This document shows positions 9,019 to 18,069 of a stretch of 64,000 nucleotides of DNA, in pieces. The stretch spans positions 1,767,501-1,831,500 of the forward strand of contig NZ_CP060695.1 of the NCBI RefSeq assembly GCF_014352875.1, read 5' to 3'. A program made the translations under genes and the position numbers. The notes under the pieces were generated by a model. That model was not told where the DNA came from and did no database searches. It was given only the letters and a program-made list of their open reading frames with translations. Position 1 is the first letter of the stretch. Each line of letters opens with the position of its first letter. The stretch comes from Polaribacter pectinis. GTDB taxonomy: Bacteria > Bacteroidota > Bacteroidia > Flavobacteriales > Flavobacteriaceae.

Positions 9019-9052
9019 TCGTAAAAATGATTAAAATATTTGCTGTAAATGT

Positions 9053-9085
9053 AAAAAATCCAACTCAATGAGTTGGATTTTTTTA
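9053..9085 (-). terminator. Rho-independent terminator of the DUF2853 gene
   Basis: Stem AAAAAATCCAACTC / GAGTTGGATTTTTT with a 3-nt AAT loop, followed on the minus strand by a T-run. It lies 25 bp downstream of the DUF2853 stop codon and just upstream of sdaA. Confidence 0.85.
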
Positions 9086-9109
9086 TATAATTTAAAAAGA
9101 AATTCTTTT

Positions 9110-9451
9110 TTACATTCCGTAAACCGATTCTTTATCGAATTTTTTAACTAACATATAGTAAACTACTGCTCTGTATTTTTTTCTTTCAGATTTTCCAATT
9201 CTTTCCATCACTTCTTCAATTCCTGCATCTAATTCTTTACTATCTGCCAATCCTAATTTTTTAATTAAAAAATTATTTTTTACAGTTGCCAATTCTTTTG
9301 CGTCAGAACCAGAAACAGTTTCTGCATCAGCTTTATAAATTGATGGCCCAAGACCTTTTGTAACAGCAGCTAATAAATCGTCATTAGAACGAAAGTTTCT
9401 ATCGTCCATAAACTTCTTGTACAATGCTACTTTTTCGTCGAATTTACTCAT
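9110..9451 (-). CDS. DUF2853 family protein
   Basis: Cytoplasmic, mostly helical protein of 113 residues. FDEKVALYKKFMDDRNFRSN and VTKGLGPSIYKADAETVSGS are the conserved family blocks, and KSERKKYRAVVYYMLVKKF forms the last helix. Structures of this family exist, but I know of no assigned function. Monocistronic with its own terminator, and divergent from dnaK across a 253-bp region. Confidence 0.85.
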   Translation of the reverse strand: MSKFDEKVALYKKFMDDRNFRSNDDLLAAVTKGLGPSIYKADAETVSGSDAKELATVKNNFLIKKLGLADSKELDAGIEEVMERIGKSERKKYRAVVYYMLVKKFDKESVYGM

Positions 9452-9557
9452 GATTTTTTGTGGTTTAATTGTTTTTATTAAATTTTAATTCTAAAAGAAC
9501 TTTCCAAATATATGAAAATATTTATTCATTTCAAATATTCCTCTATTCAATGATTTA

Positions 9558-9583
9558 GACACCACATTGTGTCATTATGTCAC
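9558..9583 (+). promoter_or_regulatory. Candidate upstream activator site for dnaK
   Basis: GACAC at 9558-9562 and GTGTC at 9569-9573 form an inverted repeat. TGTG (9568-9571) and CACA (9581-9584) form a second overlapping one, with GTCAC at 9579-9583. It lies about 65-80 bp upstream of the sigma-54 -24 element, a usual distance for an enhancer-binding protein site. The function is inferred from position. Confidence 0.35.
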
Positions 9584-9635
9584 ATAATATTTCAATATTA
9601 TTTTCAAAAACTGACATTTTCCAAAGAAAAAACGG

Positions 9636-9652
9636 TTGGCACACAGTTTGCC
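9636..9652 (+). promoter_or_regulatory. Sigma-54 (RpoN) promoter of dnaK
   Basis: TTGGCACACAGTTTGCC contains TGGCAC (9637-9642), exactly 5 nt, then TTGC (9648-9651): a perfect -24/-12 sigma-54 element with GG and GC one helical turn apart. The start codon is at 9705, giving a leader of about 40 nt. I see no good TAnnTTTG box and no CIRCE element in the same interval. Confidence 0.65.
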
Positions 9653-9704
9653 TAACACTAATTGTAAAATTGAAAAACGAATTTAAAATTATAAAATAAG
9701 TATT

Positions 9705-11609
9705 ATGAGTAAAATAATTGGAATCGATTTAGGTACAACAAACTCTTGTGTTTCTGTAATGGAAGGAAATGAGCCAGTTGTAATCCCTAATTCAGAAGGA
9801 AAAAGAACGACACCATCTATTGTTGCCTTTGTTGAAGGAGGAGAACGTAAGATTGGTGACCCTGCAAAAAGACAGGCAGTAACAAACCCAACTAAAACAG
9901 TTTATTCTATTAAACGTTTTATGGGTAATAAATTCTCTGAATCTTCTAAAGAAGTAAAAAGAGTACCTTACAAAGTAGTTAAGGGAGATAATGACACGCC
10001 AAGAGTAGATATCGATGGTCGTTTATATACGCCACAAGAAATTTCTGCAATGGTATTACAGAAAATGAAAAAAACAGCAGAAGACTATTTAGGTTCTGAT
10101 GTTTCTGAAGCTGTAATTACAGTTCCTGCATATTTTAACGATGCACAAAGACAAGCTACTAAAGAAGCTGGAGAAATTGCTGGTTTAAAAGTTAGAAGAA
10201 TTATAAACGAGCCTACTGCTGCTGCATTAGCTTACGGATTAGACAAATCTAACGACGATAAGAAAATTGTTGTTTTTGATTTTGGTGGAGGAACACATGA
10301 TGTTTCTATATTAGAATTAGGAGATGGTGTTTTTGAAGTATTAGCTACTGATGGAGATACGCATTTAGGTGGTGATGATGTTGATGAGAAAATCATTAAC
10401 TGGTTAGCTGATGAATTTAAAGCGGATGAAAACATGGACTTAAGAGAAGATCCAATGTCTTTACAGCGTTTAAAAGAAGCTGCAGAAAAAGCGAAGATTG
10501 AATTATCTTCTTCTGCTTCTACAGAAATTAACTTACCATATATTACTGCTACTGCAAGTGGACCAAAACACTTGGTAAGAACTTTATCTCGTTCTAAATT
10601 CGAACAATTAATAGACGATTTAGTAAAGAGAACAATAGAACCTTGTCAAACTGCTTTAAAAAATGCAGATTTAACAATTTCTGATATTGATGAAATAGTT
10701 TTAGTTGGTGGTTCTACAAGAATACCTGCTGTACAAGAAGCTGTTGAAAAATTCTTTAAAAAAGCACCAAGTAAAGGAGTAAACCCTGATGAAGTTGTAG
10801 CTTTAGGAGCTGCTATACAAGGTGGAGTTTTATCTGGAGATGTAAAAGATGTATTGTTATTAGACGTTACACCTTTATCTTTAGGAATTGAAACAATGGG
10901 TAATGTTTTCACAAAATTAATTGATGCAAACACTACTATTCCTACAAAAAAATCTCAAGTATTCTCTACTGCTGTAGACAATCAGCCTTCTGTTGAAATT
11001 CACGTTTTACAAGGTGAAAGAGCAATGGCTGCAGATAATAATACAATTGGTCGTTTCCATTTAGATGGTTTACCACCAGCACAAAGAGGAATTCCTCAAA
11101 TTGAAGTAACTTTCGATATTGATGCAAATGGTATTATTAAAGTTTCTGCTTTAGATAAAGGAACAAACAAATCCCATGAAATTAGAATCGAAGCTTCTTC
11201 TGGATTATCTGAAGAAGAAATCGAAAAAATGAGACAAGATGCTGAAGCAAATGCAGATGCAGATAAAGCTGCTAAAGAAACTGCAGAGAAAATCAATGAA
11301 GCAGATTCTATGATTTTTCAAACAGAAAAGCAATTAAAAGAATTTGGAGACAAATTATCTGATGATAAAAAAGCCCCAATTGAAGCTGCTTTAGTTGAAT
11401 TAAAAGCTGCACACGAATCTAAAGATTTAGCACAAATTGATACTGCATTAGCAACTATTAACGAAGCTTGGAAAGTTGCATCTGAAGAGATGTATGCTGC
11501 ACAAGGTGGTGCTGAAGGAGCAAATCCTGGAGCAGAACAACAAGGTGCACCAGAAGCAGATGCTCAAGGAGACAATGTTGAAGATGTAGATTTCGAAGAA
11601 GTAAAATAA
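9705..11609 (+). CDS. dnaK: Hsp70 chaperone DnaK
   Basis: ATP-dependent chaperone of 634 residues. The nucleotide-binding domain begins [19 protein letters not shown], with [39 protein letters not shown] and [14 protein letters not shown]. The substrate-binding domain starts near residue 385 after [19 protein letters not shown]. The helical lid is rich in A, E and K, and the Gly/Gln-rich tail ends DVDFEEVK, the Bacteroidota form of the Hsp70 terminal motif. There are no grpE or dnaJ neighbours, so the gene stands alone between its own promoter and terminator. GGGTHDVS replaces the usual GGGTFDVS, a conservative change in the phosphate loop. Confidence 0.98.
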   Translation: MSKIIGIDLGTTNSCVSVMEGNEPVVIPNSEGKRTTPSIVAFVEGGERKIGDPAKRQAVTNPTKTVYSIKRFMGNKFSESSKEVKRVPYKVVKGDNDTPRVDIDGRLYTPQEISAMVLQKMKKTAEDYLGSDVSEAVITVPAYFNDAQRQATKEAGEIAGLKVRRIINEPTAAALAYGLDKSNDDKKIVVFDFGGGTHDVSILELGDGVFEVLATDGDTHLGGDDVDEKIINWLADEFKADENMDLREDPMSLQRLKEAAEKAKIELSSSASTEINLPYITATASGPKHLVRTLSRSKFEQLIDDLVKRTIEPCQTALKNADLTISDIDEIVLVGGSTRIPAVQEAVEKFFKKAPSKGVNPDEVVALGAAIQGGVLSGDVKDVLLLDVTPLSLGIETMGNVFTKLIDANTTIPTKKSQVFSTAVDNQPSVEIHVLQGERAMAADNNTIGRFHLDGLPPAQRGIPQIEVTFDIDANGIIKVSALDKGTNKSHEIRIEASSGLSEEEIEKMRQDAEANADADKAAKETAEKINEADSMIFQTEKQLKEFGDKLSDDKKAPIEAALVELKAAHESKDLAQIDTALATINEAWKVASEEMYAAQGGAEGANPGAEQQGAPEADAQGDNVEDVDFEEVK

Positions 11610-11633
11610 TTTTTCAAATTATCTAACATAAAT

Positions 11634-11666
11634 AAAAACGCAATCATTAATTTGGTTGCGTTTTTT
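11634..11666 (+). terminator. Rho-independent terminator of dnaK
   Basis: Stem AAAAACGCAATC / GGTTGCGTTTTT around an 8-nt AT-rich loop, ending in a T-run, 25 bp after the dnaK stop codon. It also shows that reading the next gene from a TTG at 11652 is unlikely. Confidence 0.85.
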
Positions 11667-11684
11667 AATTCAATCTATTTTCTT

Positions 11685-12209
11685 TTGAAAACCCACAACC
11701 AAACCAACTTCTTCAAACATACTTTTTGTGAATTTCAACAAGTAGATGATTTTCAATTCCCAGATAAAACAAACTACAAAAGTAAATCTGAAAGTATGTA
11801 TTTTTATACTGATGAAGGTGTGTATAGAAAATCGAATCATTGGGGAAGAGTTGCCAATTGTAGATGGAAATTAATTGCTGCTGATAATTATAAAAATCAA
11901 AATATTGTAATTGGTTTTGCAAAATGGAGTGACTTCTTCCCTATTAATTCATCAGAAAAAATGTTTTATATTGAAGTAAATTTTGAAGATAAAACAACTA
12001 AACTTCAACCTAAAAATAACAAAACTACTAATCATTTGTTTTCATTTTCTGAAGCACAACAAAGAATAAAACAAATAAAGTATTTATTTAAAGTTGATAA
12101 ATGGGCAGAATATTACGATTTAGAAATTGAAGAATTACGTTTTAAAGTTATTACTGAATTTATCAATTCAAATAAAACACTACAAGAGATTAAAAGAATG
12201 CAGAAATAA
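11685..12209 (+). CDS. Conserved hypothetical protein
   Basis: About 174 residues with no signal peptide or membrane segment. It is aromatic and basic, with a conserved-looking core (SMYFYTDEGVYRKSNHWGRV, NCRWKLIAADNY, GFAKWSDFFPIN) that I do not recognise as a named domain. The start is uncertain. The frame is open from 11652, but that lies in the dnaK terminator. A TTG at 11685 gives MKTHNQTNFFKH and is preferred; the first ATG is at 11796 and would cut conserved-looking sequence. It sits between dnaK and ndh on the same strand. Confidence 0.6.
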   Translation: MKTHNQTNFFKHTFCEFQQVDDFQFPDKTNYKSKSESMYFYTDEGVYRKSNHWGRVANCRWKLIAADNYKNQNIVIGFAKWSDFFPINSSEKMFYIEVNFEDKTTKLQPKNNKTTNHLFSFSEAQQRIKQIKYLFKVDKWAEYYDLEIEELRFKVITEFINSNKTLQEIKRMQK

Positions 12210-12221
12210 ATTCATTTTCAG

Positions 12222-12229
12222 TAAATTTG
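12222..12229 (+). promoter_or_regulatory. -7 box (TAAATTTG) for the ndh operon
   Basis: Exact TAnnTTTG match 33 bp upstream of the ndh start codon. Confidence 0.55.
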
Positions 12230-12262
12230 CATTTCTAAAATCTAACAATCCAAAAATCTGAT

Positions 12263-13564
12263 ATGAACATTCCACAAACTAGTTTTCCAAGAGTTGTAAT
12301 TATTGGTGGAGGATTTGCAGGTTTAGCCGCTGCAAAAGGTTTAGAAAAACAAGAATTGCAAGTTGTTTTAATTGATAAACATAATTATCACACATTTCAA
12401 CCTTTATTATATCAAGTCGCTACAGGAGGTTTAGAACCAGATTCTATTGCTTTCCCTTTAAGAAAACGTTTTAACGATGTAGAGAATTTCTATTTTAGAT
12501 TGGCAGAAGTTGTACAAATAAATCCTGAAAAAAATCTGGTTGAAACTTCAATTGGAGACTTAGAATACGACGAATTAATAATTGCAACTGGTTCTACAAC
12601 CAACTTTTTTGGAAATACCAGTATTCAGAAATATGCAATGGAAATGAAATCTGTTCCACAGTCTTTGAACATTAGAAGTTTAATTTTAGAAAATTTTGAA
12701 GAGGCTTTATTAACTTCAAATTTTGAAGAAAGAAACGCATTAATGAACTTTGTTATTGTTGGTGGTGGACCTACAGGAGTGGAATTAGCAGGTGCTTTAG
12801 CAGAAATGAAAAAGGGAATTTTACCAAAAGATTATCCTGATTTAGACATCAGGCAAATGCAAATAAACCTAATACAAAGTTCTGGTGAAATTCTAAAAGG
12901 AATGAGTGCAAAAGCATCGGAAAAAGCAGAAGATTTTCTAATTGATTTGGGCGTAAATGTTTGGAAAAATTTACGTGTTTTAGATTACGATGGAAAAACG
13001 GTTACAACAAATGGTGTAGATCATTTTAAAGCGGAAACTGTTATTTGGGCAGCTGGTGTAAAAGGACAAACTATTGATGGTTTAAACGCAGAATGTGTTA
13101 TAGAAAGAGCTGCAAGAATTAAAGTTGACGAATACAATAAAGTTTTAAATTACGATAATATTTACGCAGTTGGAGATGTTGCTTGCATGTCTTCAGAAAA
13201 AACACCTTATGGACATCCAATGATGGCACAACCTGCCATTCAACAAGGAAAATTGGTGGCGAAAAATATTTTAGGAAAATTATTCAACAAAAAACAAAAA
13301 CCTTTTGTTTATAACGACAAGGGTTCCATGGCTACCATTGGAAGAAATAAAGCAGTGGTAGATTTACCAAAATGGAAATTTCAAGGAATTTTTGCTTGGT
13401 TTGTTTGGATGTTTGTGCATCTTTTTTCTTTAATAGGTTTTAGAAATAAAGCCATTGTATTTCTAAATTGGGTATATAATTACATTCGTTTCGATAGAGA
13501 AACTCGTTTAATTATTCGTCCTTATAAAAAGAAAAACAAGTATTCTTTTAGAGAGCAATTATGA
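12263..13564 (+). CDS. ndh: Type II NADH:quinone oxidoreductase (NDH-2)
   Basis: Membrane-associated flavoprotein that passes electrons from NADH to quinone without pumping protons. The FAD Rossmann motif VVIIGGGFAGLAAAKGLEK is at residues 11-29, and the NAD(P)H motif FVIVGGGPTGVELAGALAEM near residue 165. The quinone-site signature PMMAQPAIQQG follows, and YAVGDVACM is the FAD-binding DVA block. The hydrophobic C-terminal region (FAWFVWMFVHLFSLIGF) is the usual membrane anchor. 433 residues, standard length. Its stop codon overlaps the next start (ATGA), so it is coupled to a small zinc-ribbon protein. Confidence 0.92.
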   Translation: MNIPQTSFPRVVIIGGGFAGLAAAKGLEKQELQVVLIDKHNYHTFQPLLYQVATGGLEPDSIAFPLRKRFNDVENFYFRLAEVVQINPEKNLVETSIGDLEYDELIIATGSTTNFFGNTSIQKYAMEMKSVPQSLNIRSLILENFEEALLTSNFEERNALMNFVIVGGGPTGVELAGALAEMKKGILPKDYPDLDIRQMQINLIQSSGEILKGMSAKASEKAEDFLIDLGVNVWKNLRVLDYDGKTVTTNGVDHFKAETVIWAAGVKGQTIDGLNAECVIERAARIKVDEYNKVLNYDNIYAVGDVACMSSEKTPYGHPMMAQPAIQQGKLVAKNILGKLFNKKQKPFVYNDKGSMATIGRNKAVVDLPKWKFQGIFAWFVWMFVHLFSLIGFRNKAIVFLNWVYNYIRFDRETRLIIRPYKKKNKYSFREQL

Positions 13565-13869
13565 GTGGAAAAAGAATCATAAAATGCCCAAATTGTGGAA
13601 CTTTCAATACAAATAAAGAGTATTGTACAAATTGTAATACGTTAATTTCTCATCAGAAAAAACAAGAAATTAAAGCGGAAGCTGGCAAACAAAAAAGAAT
13701 AGAAGAAGCTATTTACGAGAAAGAAAACCCAAATTTAGCTGAACGTTTAAAAGTGCATCCTAATTATTTATATAGAATTGCAGGTTGGATTTTATATTCT
13801 GCAATTATGGTGGTTAGTGCAATTGGCGCTGGTTTAGCATGGTTTATAGCAATGGTTGCAGCTGGTTAA
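13561..13869 (+). CDS. Zinc-ribbon membrane protein
   Basis: 102 residues. The N-terminus has a four-cysteine zinc ribbon (CPNCGTFNTNKEYCTNCNT), followed by a charged helix (QKKQEIKAEAGKQKRIEEAI) and one or two hydrophobic segments at the C-terminus (YRIAGWILYSAIMVVSAIGA, then GLAWFIAMVAAG). It overlaps ndh by 4 bp. The function is unknown. Co-translation suggests a membrane role linked to NDH-2 or shared regulation. Confidence 0.75.
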   Translation: MSGKRIIKCPNCGTFNTNKEYCTNCNTLISHQKKQEIKAEAGKQKRIEEAIYEKENPNLAERLKVHPNYLYRIAGWILYSAIMVVSAIGAGLAWFIAMVAAG

Positions 13870-13870
13870 G

Positions 13871-14224
13871 ATGAAAAATCTACTCTTTAAATATGTTCTT
13901 TTCTCCTTCATTTTAGGAAGTTTTATTTATTTTTCTTCTTTTTTCAATATTCAATTACCTCAATTTGTTCGTTTTTATGTGAATGATTTTCTAATCATTC
14001 CAATCGTTTTATTTCTTTGTTTACAAGTTTTAAAACAGACTAAAAACAATCCGAATTATAAAATTCCTTTTTTAATAATTTTATATCTCTGTTTTTTATA
14101 TAGCCTTCTTTTTGAATTCGTTTTCCCAAATTATTTAGCAAGATATACCAAAGACTATATAGATATTCTTTTATACTTTGCAGGCGGAATTGTATTCTAC
14201 CAACTTCAAAAGATTGATACATGA
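13871..14224 (+). CDS. Small polytopic membrane protein
   Basis: 117 residues with four hydrophobic segments (LLFKYVLFSFILGSFIYFSS; FLIIPIVLFLCLQVL; IPFLIILYLCFLYSLLF; DILLYFAGGIVFYQL). No catalytic motif is visible. Some flavobacterial relatives carry transporter-like names, but I see no support for that here. The ATG at 13871 follows the previous stop by 1 bp and is preferred over an earlier in-frame TTG. Its stop overlaps the next gene's ATG (ATGA). Confidence 0.7.
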   Translation: MKNLLFKYVLFSFILGSFIYFSSFFNIQLPQFVRFYVNDFLIIPIVLFLCLQVLKQTKNNPNYKIPFLIILYLCFLYSLLFEFVFPNYLARYTKDYIDILLYFAGGIVFYQLQKIDT

Positions 14225-15138
14225 AAACCACTAAAATTGCAAAAGAAAATATTGCTCGATTAAATGTTGCAATTCAATTTATTGAAGAAAATTTAGACAC
14301 CAAACTTACTTTGGATATTATTGCTGAAAAAGCTCATTTTTCTCCTTTTCATTTTCATCGTTTATTTTCTTTGGTTGTAGAAGAAACTCCGAATAATTTC
14401 ATCATTAGAAAAAGAATTGAATGTGCAGCTTCTTCTCTATTACATCAAAAAGAGAAAACAATTACAGAAGTTGCAGAGGCAGTTGCTTTTAGTAATTTGT
14501 CTTCGTTCTCGAAAGCTTTTAAAAAGTTTTATGGCATCTCTCCAAATCAATTTAAAGAAGAAAGTCCAGATAAATTTAGCAAGATTTGCAAAACAGAAAG
14601 CAAAAACGGACAAGTAAAAATTACTTTCGAACAATATATTTGCAATATTAATAACGCTTTAAATTGGTTACAAATGAATGCAAAAACAGAAATTAAAAAA
14701 ATTCCAAGATTAGATTTAGCATATATTTCTCACAAAGGAAAAATGGAAGCAATTGGCAGTGTTTATAATAAATTAGTAAAATGGGCAACTCCAAAAGGAT
14801 TGATTAATGAGGAGACAAGAATGTTAACCATTTATCACGACAGTCCTAAAATTACGGATCCAAATAACTTAAGAATGAGTGCTTGCATCATTTTAAATGA
14901 TCCTATAGAACTTGATGGAGAAGTGAGTTTAAAAATTTTATCACCAACTAAATGTATTGTTTCTCGTTTCGAAATTACTCCTTTTCAATTCCAGCAAGCT
15001 TGGGAATCTTCTTTTGCTTGGATGATAGAAAAAGGGTACAAAAAATCGGAAACTGCACCTTTTGAAATTTATTACAATAATGCTGCTGAACATCCAGAAA
15101 ATAAGTTTATTGTAGATTTATGCATTCCTATTATATAA
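14221..15138 (+). CDS. AraC-family transcriptional regulator with GyrI-like effector domain
   Basis: 305 residues. The N-terminal AraC/XylS DNA-binding domain (about residues 10-115) shows both helix-turn-helix units: LTLDIIAEKAHFSPFHFHRL and TITEVAEAVAFSNLSSFSKA, with FYGISPNQFK. The C-terminal half (from about residue 150, RLDLAYISHKGKMEAIG) is a GyrI/BmrR-type small-molecule binding domain, as in Rob. It probably senses an amphipathic or toxic compound. It is translationally coupled to the upstream membrane protein. The next gene is a free-standing GyrI-like protein. Confidence 0.85.
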   Translation: MKTTKIAKENIARLNVAIQFIEENLDTKLTLDIIAEKAHFSPFHFHRLFSLVVEETPNNFIIRKRIECAASSLLHQKEKTITEVAEAVAFSNLSSFSKAFKKFYGISPNQFKEESPDKFSKICKTESKNGQVKITFEQYICNINNALNWLQMNAKTEIKKIPRLDLAYISHKGKMEAIGSVYNKLVKWATPKGLINEETRMLTIYHDSPKITDPNNLRMSACIILNDPIELDGEVSLKILSPTKCIVSRFEITPFQFQQAWESSFAWMIEKGYKKSETAPFEIYYNNAAEHPENKFIVDLCIPII

Positions 15139-15155
15139 AATTTTATTTTTTTTAA

Positions 15156-15788
15156 ATGATGAAACACGAATGGAGAAAAAAGGAAAAAGATGTATATGTT
15201 CCTAAAGCAAAGCCAGAAATAATTAAAGTTCCTGAATATAGTTTTTTCACGATTTCTGGAAAAGGAAACCCAAATAATCCTCATTTTGCTAATTATATAA
15301 CTCCTTTATATGCACTTTCTTATGCAATAAAAATGGGGTTAAAAAAGAATCCTGTTTTAGAAGATTATTACGATTATACAGTATATCCTTTGGAAGGTGT
15401 TTGGGATATTTCTGATGAAGCAAAGAAAAACTTCAACCCAAATTTACCCATAAATAAAGACGAATTAGTTTTCACGTTAATGATTCGTCAACCAAATTTT
15501 GTAACAGAAGAATATGCTTTGGAAGTAATTGAAAAAGTAAAAATTAAAAAACCAGATTTATTAATTGAAAAAGTAAAATTCGAAAAAAAAGAAGAAGGTT
15601 CTTGCATACAAATGTTACACATTGGCTCTTATGACAATGAAGCTACCACTTTTAAAATTATGGAAGAATTTGCTAAAAAAGAAGGTTTAGAAAGGGAATC
15701 TAAACTTCATAGAGAGATTTATCTATCTGATTTCAGGAAAGTTGCAACAGAAAAATTAAAAACAGTTTTACGTTTTAAAACAAAATAA
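15156..15788 (+). CDS. GyrI-like small-molecule-binding domain protein
   Basis: 210 residues without a DNA-binding domain. EIIKVPEYSFFTISGKGNPN is the first GyrI strand pair. The long insert with DYTVYPLEGVWDISDEA and the CIQMLHIGSYDNEATTF block identify the COG4832-type stand-alone family. Members bind, and some hydrolyse or sequester, hydrophobic ligands. It lies 17 bp after the AraC/GyrI regulator, so both may respond to the same ligand. The start is the first ATG of MMKHEWR; the second Met is equally possible. Confidence 0.82.
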   Translation: MMKHEWRKKEKDVYVPKAKPEIIKVPEYSFFTISGKGNPNNPHFANYITPLYALSYAIKMGLKKNPVLEDYYDYTVYPLEGVWDISDEAKKNFNPNLPINKDELVFTLMIRQPNFVTEEYALEVIEKVKIKKPDLLIEKVKFEKKEEGSCIQMLHIGSYDNEATTFKIMEEFAKKEGLERESKLHREIYLSDFRKVATEKLKTVLRFKTK

Positions 15789-15795
15789 TAGTTCT

Positions 15796-15866
15796 ACAAT
15801 TCATCACAAAAAAATTACAACTCGGTATTTGTTTTTATTTTTCAGCAACAAACTATTTCATCTTTG
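15796..15866 (+). promoter_or_regulatory. LytTR-type paired direct repeats and promoter of the TonB receptor
   Basis: Two 9-mers, ACAATTCAT (15796-15804) and ACAACTCGG (15817-15825), start exactly 21 bp apart and fit the LytTR-regulator pattern [TA][AC][CA]GTTN[AG][TG] at 8 and 7 of 9 positions. A -7-like box ending TTTG at 15866 follows 47 bp after the second repeat (T of TACAACTCG to T of TTTG). The same arrangement precedes the gene at 18308. Confidence 0.6.
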
Positions 15867-15887
15867 TACCATCAAAAAACAAAAACG

Positions 15888-18065
15888 ATGAAACGTATTC
15901 TATTTTTATTAATTACACTTTGCCAATTTTCTTTAATTGCACAAACCACAGTTTCAGGAAAAGTTACAGATTCTAAAAATAATCCTATTTTAGGAGCAAA
16001 CGTCTATTTAGATGGCACTTACGATGGAACCTCAACAAACGAAAAAGGAGAATTTACATTCAAAACAGAAGAATTAGGAAATCAAACGTTGGTAATTTCC
16101 TTTGTTTCTTTTGAAACTTATACAAAAACTGCAAATGTAAAAACACTCAATAATTTAAAAATAAAATTGCGAGATGATGTAAATTCTTTAAATGCAGTAG
16201 TAATAAATGCAGGAACTTTTGAAGCTGGAGAAAAAGGCAAAGTAACCGTTTTAAAACCAATGGATATTGTAACCACAGCAAGTGCTTTGGGCGATTTTGT
16301 AGGCGCTTTACAAACATTACCAGGAACTGCTGCTGTTGGCGAAGATGGACGATTATTTGTAAGAGGTGGAGAAGCAGAAGAAACGCAAATTTTTATTGAT
16401 GGAGCAAGAGTTTTTACGCCATTTACACCAACTACAAACAACATTCCTACAAGAGGAAGATATTCTCCATTTTTATTCCAAGGAATTACGTTTTCTACAG
16501 GTGGTTATTCTGCTGAATATGGACAAGCATTATCCAGTGTTTTATCATTAACAACTATAGACGAACCAGATCAAGAAAAAACAGACATCTCTTTAATGAC
16601 AGTTGGTTTGGGAGTTGGAAACACGCAAAAATGGGACAAAAGTTCTTTCAGTATTAATACTTCTTACATTAATTTAGCACCTTACAATGCCATTTTTAAA
16701 GATAGAAATACGTGGAATAAACCTTTCCAATCCGCAAATGGCGAAATGGTTTTTCGACAAAAATTCAAAGACGATTCTATGCTAAAACTATACAGTGCTT
16801 ACAGTTATTCAGATTTTGATGTGATACAAGATGATATTAATTTTGATGACGGTTTGCGTTTCGGATTGCAAAACAGAAACCTATATTTTAATGCATCTTA
16901 CAAGAATAAATTCGGTAATAATTGGAAATATGAAACTGCTTTAAGCTACACAAACGACAATACGAATGTTAAGTTTATGGAAGACAAAATAAATAGTAAC
17001 GACAATTCGTATCACTTTAAAGCAAAATTAAAAAAACGTTTTTCAAGTAGATTTCGTTTAAATATAGGCGCAGAATATTTCATGACAAATTACGACGAAA
17101 GTTATACGCCAAATAACAGCAATAAATTCGATTATGGTTTCGATAATAATATTTTTGCTTCTTTTGTAGAAACCGATATTTTCTTCTCGAAAAACTTGGC
17201 CGCAAAAATTGGAGTAAGAGCAGAAAATTCTGAATTGTTAAACGAATTTACAATCTCTCCAAGAACTTCAATTTCTTATAAATCAGGTAAAAACTCACAA
17301 TTTTCTTTGGCTTATGGTCAGTTTTATCAAAATCCGAATAATGAGTTTTTAAAATTTACACACAATTTAAAAGCACAAAACACATCACATTTAATTGCCA
17401 ATTATCAATCTGTAAAACAAGGGCAAATTTTTAGAATCGAAGCGTATTACAAAGACTATAATAGCTTGGTGAAGTTCGATAATAATTCAACAAATTTTAA
17501 TGATAATCAGCCTAATTTTAATTCAACTTTTAACAATAATGGAACTGGATTCGCAAAAGGAATAGACGTTTTTTGGAGGCAAAATGGCAAAATAAAAAAT
17601 ACCGATTATTGGGTTTCTTACTCCTATTTAGATACTGAAAGAGACTACAGAAATTACCCAAATGCTGCAAGACCAAATTTTGCATCGAAACATAATTTAT
17701 CTGTTGTTGCCAAACATTTTATTACAGATTGGAAAAGTCAGGTTGGTTTGAGTTATCAATTTGCCTCTGGCAGAAACTACACAAACCCGAACAAAGCTGG
17801 TTTCTTAAATAGTCAGACTAAAAACTTCAACAATTTAAGTTTTAATTGGGCGTATTTATTAGATCAACAAAAAATATTATATTTCTCTGTAAACAACGTT
17901 TTAGGCACAAAAAATATTTTTGGTTATAACTATAAAAACACCCCAAACATGAATGGAAATTTCGAAAGACAAGCAAGAATTCCCAATGCAGATAGTTTCT
18001 TTTTCGTAGGTTTCTTCTGGACAATTAGCGACGATAACAAATCAAACCAATTAGACAATTTATAA
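15888..18065 (+). CDS. TonB-dependent outer-membrane receptor with CarboxypepD_reg-like domain
   Basis: About 725 residues. A Sec signal peptide (MKRILFLLITLCQFSLIAQ) is followed by a CarboxypepD_reg-like domain (TVSGKVTDSKNNPILGANVY, residues about 21-105). A plug domain (GRLFVRGGEAEETQIFIDGA) and a 22-strand-type beta barrel follow, rich in alternating aromatic residues. The substrate is unknown. There is no SusD partner, so a siderophore, metal or small peptide is more likely than a glycan. The ATG at 15888 gives a proper signal peptide; an in-frame TTG at 15864 lies in the promoter. It shares its promoter layout with the DUF2141 gene downstream. Confidence 0.9.
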   Translation: MKRILFLLITLCQFSLIAQTTVSGKVTDSKNNPILGANVYLDGTYDGTSTNEKGEFTFKTEELGNQTLVISFVSFETYTKTANVKTLNNLKIKLRDDVNSLNAVVINAGTFEAGEKGKVTVLKPMDIVTTASALGDFVGALQTLPGTAAVGEDGRLFVRGGEAEETQIFIDGARVFTPFTPTTNNIPTRGRYSPFLFQGITFSTGGYSAEYGQALSSVLSLTTIDEPDQEKTDISLMTVGLGVGNTQKWDKSSFSINTSYINLAPYNAIFKDRNTWNKPFQSANGEMVFRQKFKDDSMLKLYSAYSYSDFDVIQDDINFDDGLRFGLQNRNLYFNASYKNKFGNNWKYETALSYTNDNTNVKFMEDKINSNDNSYHFKAKLKKRFSSRFRLNIGAEYFMTNYDESYTPNNSNKFDYGFDNNIFASFVETDIFFSKNLAAKIGVRAENSELLNEFTISPRTSISYKSGKNSQFSLAYGQFYQNPNNEFLKFTHNLKAQNTSHLIANYQSVKQGQIFRIEAYYKDYNSLVKFDNNSTNFNDNQPNFNSTFNNNGTGFAKGIDVFWRQNGKIKNTDYWVSYSYLDTERDYRNYPNAARPNFASKHNLSVVAKHFITDWKSQVGLSYQFASGRNYTNPNKAGFLNSQTKNFNNLSFNWAYLLDQQKILYFSVNNVLGTKNIFGYNYKNTPNMNGNFERQARIPNADSFFFVGFFWTISDDNKSNQLDNL

Positions 18066-18069
18066 TTTT

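Noticed and set aside
9110..9451. DUF2853 gene as part of a dnaK stress operon
   Set aside because: It is on the opposite strand with its own terminator; only a shared intergenic region links them.
10232..10933. Long minus-strand open frames inside dnaK
   Set aside because: Shadow frames caused by codon bias of dnaK; no family resemblance and no promoter.
15864..15887. Upstream TTG start for the TonB receptor
   Set aside because: It lies in the promoter region, and the ATG at 15888 gives a clean signal peptide.
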